Shown here: piece by piece, positions 8,175 through 11,079 of the stretch | Layout of the letters: the number at the start of each line of letters is the position of its first letter | Position numbering within the stretch: position 1 is the stretch's first letter | Assembly: GCA_024220525.1 (NCBI GenBank) | Contig: JAMYWO010000645.1 | Coordinates: 1-11,079 of the forward strand | DNA length: 11,079 bases | From: Cochliopodium minus | Lineage: Eukaryota > Discosea > Himatismenida > Cochliopodiidae | Reading direction: 5' to 3' | The notes under the pieces: generated by a model | The model's database searches: none | What the model saw: the letters and a program-made list of their open reading frames with translations, nothing else | Told to the model about the DNA's origin: nothing | Made by a program: the position numbers and the translations under genes

Positions 8175-9241
8175 CTAAAATTTTGGTTTAAGAGCCCAAC
8201 ATCTTTTTGGAAGTTGAAAGTGGGAAAGTTTAGGATTTCCTGGCTTGAATGATTCAAAAGAAACCAATTCATTGATGTTCAAATTTTTGTTGGTGACAAA
8301 GAGATTCAAAGGAACGGTGTTATCCTTGACACAAGCTTGCAATTCAGAGTTATCCTAAAGGGAAAGAAAATTATAAATCAAAAATTTCCCAAAATAATAA
8401 TTTTCTTTGTTAATTCTTTTTTTTACTGGTAATTTGGAAACCCATGATGTTCTGTATTTTTGTTAGTATATAAACATGGTTTTATAAAATTTATATTTTT
8501 GAAATATGAATTTATACCCTTGTTGGAAGTTATATGTGCATGCTCCTGCACTTGTTGCATTTTTAGCCCAATCGAACCTATAATAATTTAAATTTTTAAT
8601 TTGTAAATGTTAGCTGTATATAATTCATGTAGATTCTATTGATTTTTTTCACCAAGGAAACCATGTCTTGTTGTCAAATTTTTGGATGATGCATTGTTTC
8701 TTATCAACATCAATATATTGGGTACCATTGTTTGCAAATTGGTATACTCTAACATGAGCGTTCTATTGAAATTAAAAGAATATTAAAGAATGTAAGAGGC
8801 AGATAATGTAAAATTGATCTTACATCATTGATGGTATCTAATCTTCTGACTTTTGCCTTTGGAAAATTTGAATTTTTCAATAAATAGATTGAAAATTAGA
8901 AAACAAAATCTTACAAGATAGAATTCATAGATCTACATCAGACAAGGTTTGGTGAGAAAAATAAAGAAAAATGGAAAATAAATAAATATTAAATTTCTTA
9001 CATGTTGTTGAAGAGAATAAGAGGTATTTCCCCATCTAATTTTGAAAGAGATGTAAAAAAAAAAATATATATATTTTATTTAAGAAATATTCAAAATATA
9101 ATAATATTTTATTTAGAGAAGAAAAATTTCAAAAAATATTGATTACCCAGTAGTGGTGGTTTGAGCAATAAAGTTATCGTTGATGGTTGGTTGTGCAATA
9201 ACCAAGGAAATAATCAATGCAATCAAAAGAATAAGTTTCAT
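8175..9241 (-). CDS. Secreted ependymin-like protein (eight exons)
   Basis: Exons in transcript order: 9241-9147, 9035-9002, 8932-8915, 8856-8824, 8762-8653, 8577-8518, 8451-8427, 8354-8175 (TAG). They total 555 nt, giving 184 residues with every junction in frame. Seen: a classical signal peptide (MKLILLIALIISLVIA, cleavage near Ala16/Gln17), four Cys in the mature chain (84, 110, 133, 177) fit for two disulfides, and N-glycosylation sequons at N35, N72, N91 and N103. The order KVRRLD, then GTQYIDVDKKQC, a Trp-rich stretch, ACVKDNTVPLNL, and a terminal FQLPKRC resembles ependymin-related proteins (basic strand, Y-I-D...C, gCvP, F-x-P..C). Known: that family is secreted or lysosomal, with a lipid/hydrophobic-ligand-binding beta fold. 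Assignment is by pattern only. A generic secreted glycoprotein of another small beta family is the alternative. The 160-bp gap to the RCC1 gene upstream must hold its promoter. Confidence 0.8.
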
Positions 9242-9401
9242 TTTTTTAATTATTAATTTTTTAATTTCAATTTTTAATAATTTCTTTCAAGAAAAAGATA
9301 TGGAATTCTTAATTATTGTTTTCCAAGAAACCATTTTTTTTTTTTGAATAACAGTTTTCTTTCAGAAAAAAAAAATAAGGAATAAAAATTAGAATAATAA
9401 T

Positions 9402-10871
9402 TTAATAATAGCGGAAGGTTTCTCTGAGAATAAAGAACAAAATGGGTTTGGGAATTTTGATTTTTTGAGAAGAGTAAAAAGTTTTGAGAACCAAAAGGAA
9501 ATTGAAAACAGTATCCTTTAAAAAAATAATGAATTAAAAATCATAAAGAAATTAAAAAAAATAAAAATTTGAAAAATAAAATAAAAAATGAAAAATAAAA
9601 TAAAAATAAAAAATAAAATAAAATAAAATAAAATAAAAAATAAAATTCACTTGAAAGTGTTTGCTGAGGGAATTGTGGACAATGGAACTCCAGATAGGTT
9701 TGGATTCTCCCATCATAACAGATATAGAAGGGTCATTCAAAAGTAGTGTCCATTTCTTTTGGTTAACAGTGTGCCCCAAACCAAGCTAAAAAAAAAAAAT
9801 TTTAAAAATATAATTTAAAAAAAAGATTTTTTAAAAAATTTTTTTACTTGTCCTTTTCCGTTTGAACTTTTTTTAAATGGTTTTTAGATAATTTTTTATT
9901 TAAATTTATTTAAATTTTTTATTTAAATATTTTAATTTACCCAAATACATATAAATCACTATTGTGAGTCAAGATTCCAGTGTGTAGTAACCCACAAAAA
10001 ATATTTTTTACTTTTTCGGGAAAAGGAAGCAATTTAGGAGAAGTTTGTTGCTCTAAAATATTTGAAATAAATTTGCACTTTTATAAAGTATTTTTAAAAA
10101 TGTTCTTACCAACTCCTTCGAGTGCAATTTGACCAAAAAGATTTAATCCTATTATAAATAAAATTTTTTTAAATGATTGAAATGTTCATTTTTTTAATTT
10201 ATATTTATTTTATTTTAAATTTTTATATTTTATATTTTTTTTTATTTTAAATATATTTTTATTTATTATTAAATTTTATTTTATGATGTTTTATCGTTTT
10301 TTTTATTTTATTTTTATATTTTTTTTTATTTTTAAATTTTATTTTATTATATTTTATCGTTTTTTTTATTTTTTTATTATTTTTAACAAAAAATTAAAAA
10401 TATTTGTTTTTACCAAAAACATAGACTTCTCCAGTGTTGTACAAGAAAACAGTGTGGGATTCTCCACAGCAGATTTTCCTGACAATTTTATCCTCAGTGT
10501 TTTCTATTTTCAAAGGTTGTGGAGTTTTTTGATTCACATTGTGTCCAAGTCCCAATTGTCTTCAAGAAAGAAAATAATAATAAAAAAATTAAAAAATTAA
10601 AAATCTAAAATAAGAGATAAAAATTTTTTTAAATATTAAAAATTAAAAAAAAAAAATTTAAAAAATTTATTCACCCACTTCTATTATTTCCAAATACAAA
10701 TATTTCACCACTATCTAATTTTTTTTTTTAAAAAATAATAATTGAAGATATTTTTATGTGCATTTACCCAAGGTGTAGATGGAATGTTCACTTCCGCATA
10801 CTACATCTTTGATTCCTGGTTCCTTAATGAGCAAAATGGGTGTTGTTTGATTTTTGACAGAGGGTCCCAAA
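9402..10871 (-). CDS. RCC1-repeat beta-propeller protein (5' partial)
   Basis: Exons in transcript order: 10871-10768, 10714-10675, 10559-10414, 10148-10110, 10052-9941, 9866-9848, 9785-9651, 9515-9402 (TAA). They give 235 residues after a split first codon. Three full RCC1 units are visible, each with a C-G-x-x-H-type turn (VVCGSEHSIYTL, ICCGESHTVFLY, IFCGLLHTGILT), a G-E-x-x-V-F-G strand, and the GQLGLGH linker between units. The first visible intron splits a Gly codon, so earlier units lie beyond the right edge. A fourth unit starts normally but becomes MMGESKPIWSSIVHNSLSKH, without the Cys-Gly turn, and runs into a non-propeller tail ending KIKIPKPILFFILRETFRYY. Known: RCC1 propellers act as Ran exchange factors or, more often in protists, as protein-binding platforms beside BTB or other domains. 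Inference: an RCC1-like adaptor rather than RCC1 itself. The tail was not identified. Confidence 0.85.
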
Positions 10872-11079
10872 CTTACATAAAAAAATTTTTAAAAATAAAA
10901 TCGTTGAAAATAAAATATGATAAAAATTTGACAAAAAATAAAAAAATGAAAAGTGATTAATAAAAACGAGTTTGGAAAAATAAAAATAAAGTAAAGGAAT
11001 ATAAATAAAAATAAAAAATAAAAAATAAAAAATAAAAAATAAAAAATAAAAAATAAAAAATAAAAAATAAAAAATAAAA
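10872..11079 (-). other. Intron sequence upstream of the first visible RCC1 exon
   Basis: On the minus strand this A/T-rich stretch ends in TATGTAAG just before the exon at 10871. It holds no ORF with RCC1 similarity and no further acceptor/donor pair that I can support, so the next upstream exon lies outside the window. Its outer part is the heptamer array. Confidence 0.6.
11012..11079. repeat. (TAAAAAA)n heptamer microsatellite at the right edge
   Basis: T recurs every 7 bases (11012, 11019, 11026, 11033, 11040, 11047, 11054, 11061, 11068, 11075) to the last base. Unit, orientation and visible length (about 68 bases) match the array at 79-148. The array is cut by the end of the window, so its true length is unknown. 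Confidence 0.9.

Noticed and set aside
10283-10600. Plus-strand open frame of 105 codons
   Set aside because: The first half is T-rich intron and the second half is antisense to the RCC1 exon 10414-10559.
79-11079. Heptamer arrays as telomeres of a small chromosome
   Set aside because: The unit has no G or C and is in the same orientation at both ends. Telomeres would be inverted relative to each other and G-rich on one strand.
1-11079. tRNA, rRNA, CRISPR arrays or phage/bacterial defence genes
   Set aside because: No cloverleaf, rRNA motif, spaced repeat array or prokaryotic gene organisation was seen. The window is intron-rich eukaryotic DNA.

Overview
This is nuclear DNA of a unicellular eukaryote with a very AT-rich genome. 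The genes are broken by many short GT...AG spliceosomal introns made largely of A/T homopolymer runs, and at least four of them only read through once those introns are removed. The code is standard: TAA, TAG and TGA all end reconstructed genes and no stop falls inside an exon. No bacterial features (Shine-Dalgarno operons, CRISPR, rRNA, tRNA) were seen. The composition, Asn-rich insertion, RCC1 repeats, CLU/TPR protein and F-box protein suit a free-living amoeboid protist (dictyostelid-, heterolobosean- or Anaeramoeba-like). I cannot place it more exactly.

Layout. Positions 1-183 are the tail of an intron that carries a palindromic, transposon-terminus-like sequence and a perfect (TAAAAAA)n heptamer array. 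A plus-strand, 5'-partial, nine-exon gene (184-4363) encodes a CLU-type domain followed by tetratricopeptide (TPR) repeats containing Asn-Trp-Gly. Converging on it, 54 bp away, is a complete seven-exon minus-strand gene (4418-5766) for a 307-residue JmjC/cupin-8 Fe(II)/2-oxoglutarate oxygenase with a hydrophobic N-terminus. A 266-bp divergent spacer leads to a plus-strand F-box protein (from 6033), which may continue by splicing into a multi-pass membrane segment ending at 6823.

The right half is minus-strand, head to tail: the 3' part of an RCC1-repeat protein (9402-10871, running off the right edge), a 184-residue secreted ependymin-like protein with eight exons (8175-9241), and a complete RNA polymerase II subunit RPB7 (6909-8091). 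Spacers are only 160 and 83 bp. The right edge (11012-11079) is again (TAAAAAA)n on the same strand, so both ends of the window sit at or near the same microsatellite.

The genes look like ordinary, functionally unrelated neighbours: transcription, ubiquitin ligase adaptor, organelle/TPR scaffold, secreted protein, hydroxylase, propeller protein. I see no operon-like system. The points worth a second look are gene structure (12-19-nt coding exons, A-rich introns without a pyrimidine tract), the possible F-box/membrane fusion, the hydrophobic leader on a JmjC oxygenase, the Asn-rich insertion in the CLU region, and the element at the left edge. All exon boundaries were worked out by eye from GT/AG sites, reading frame and protein similarity, without transcript data.
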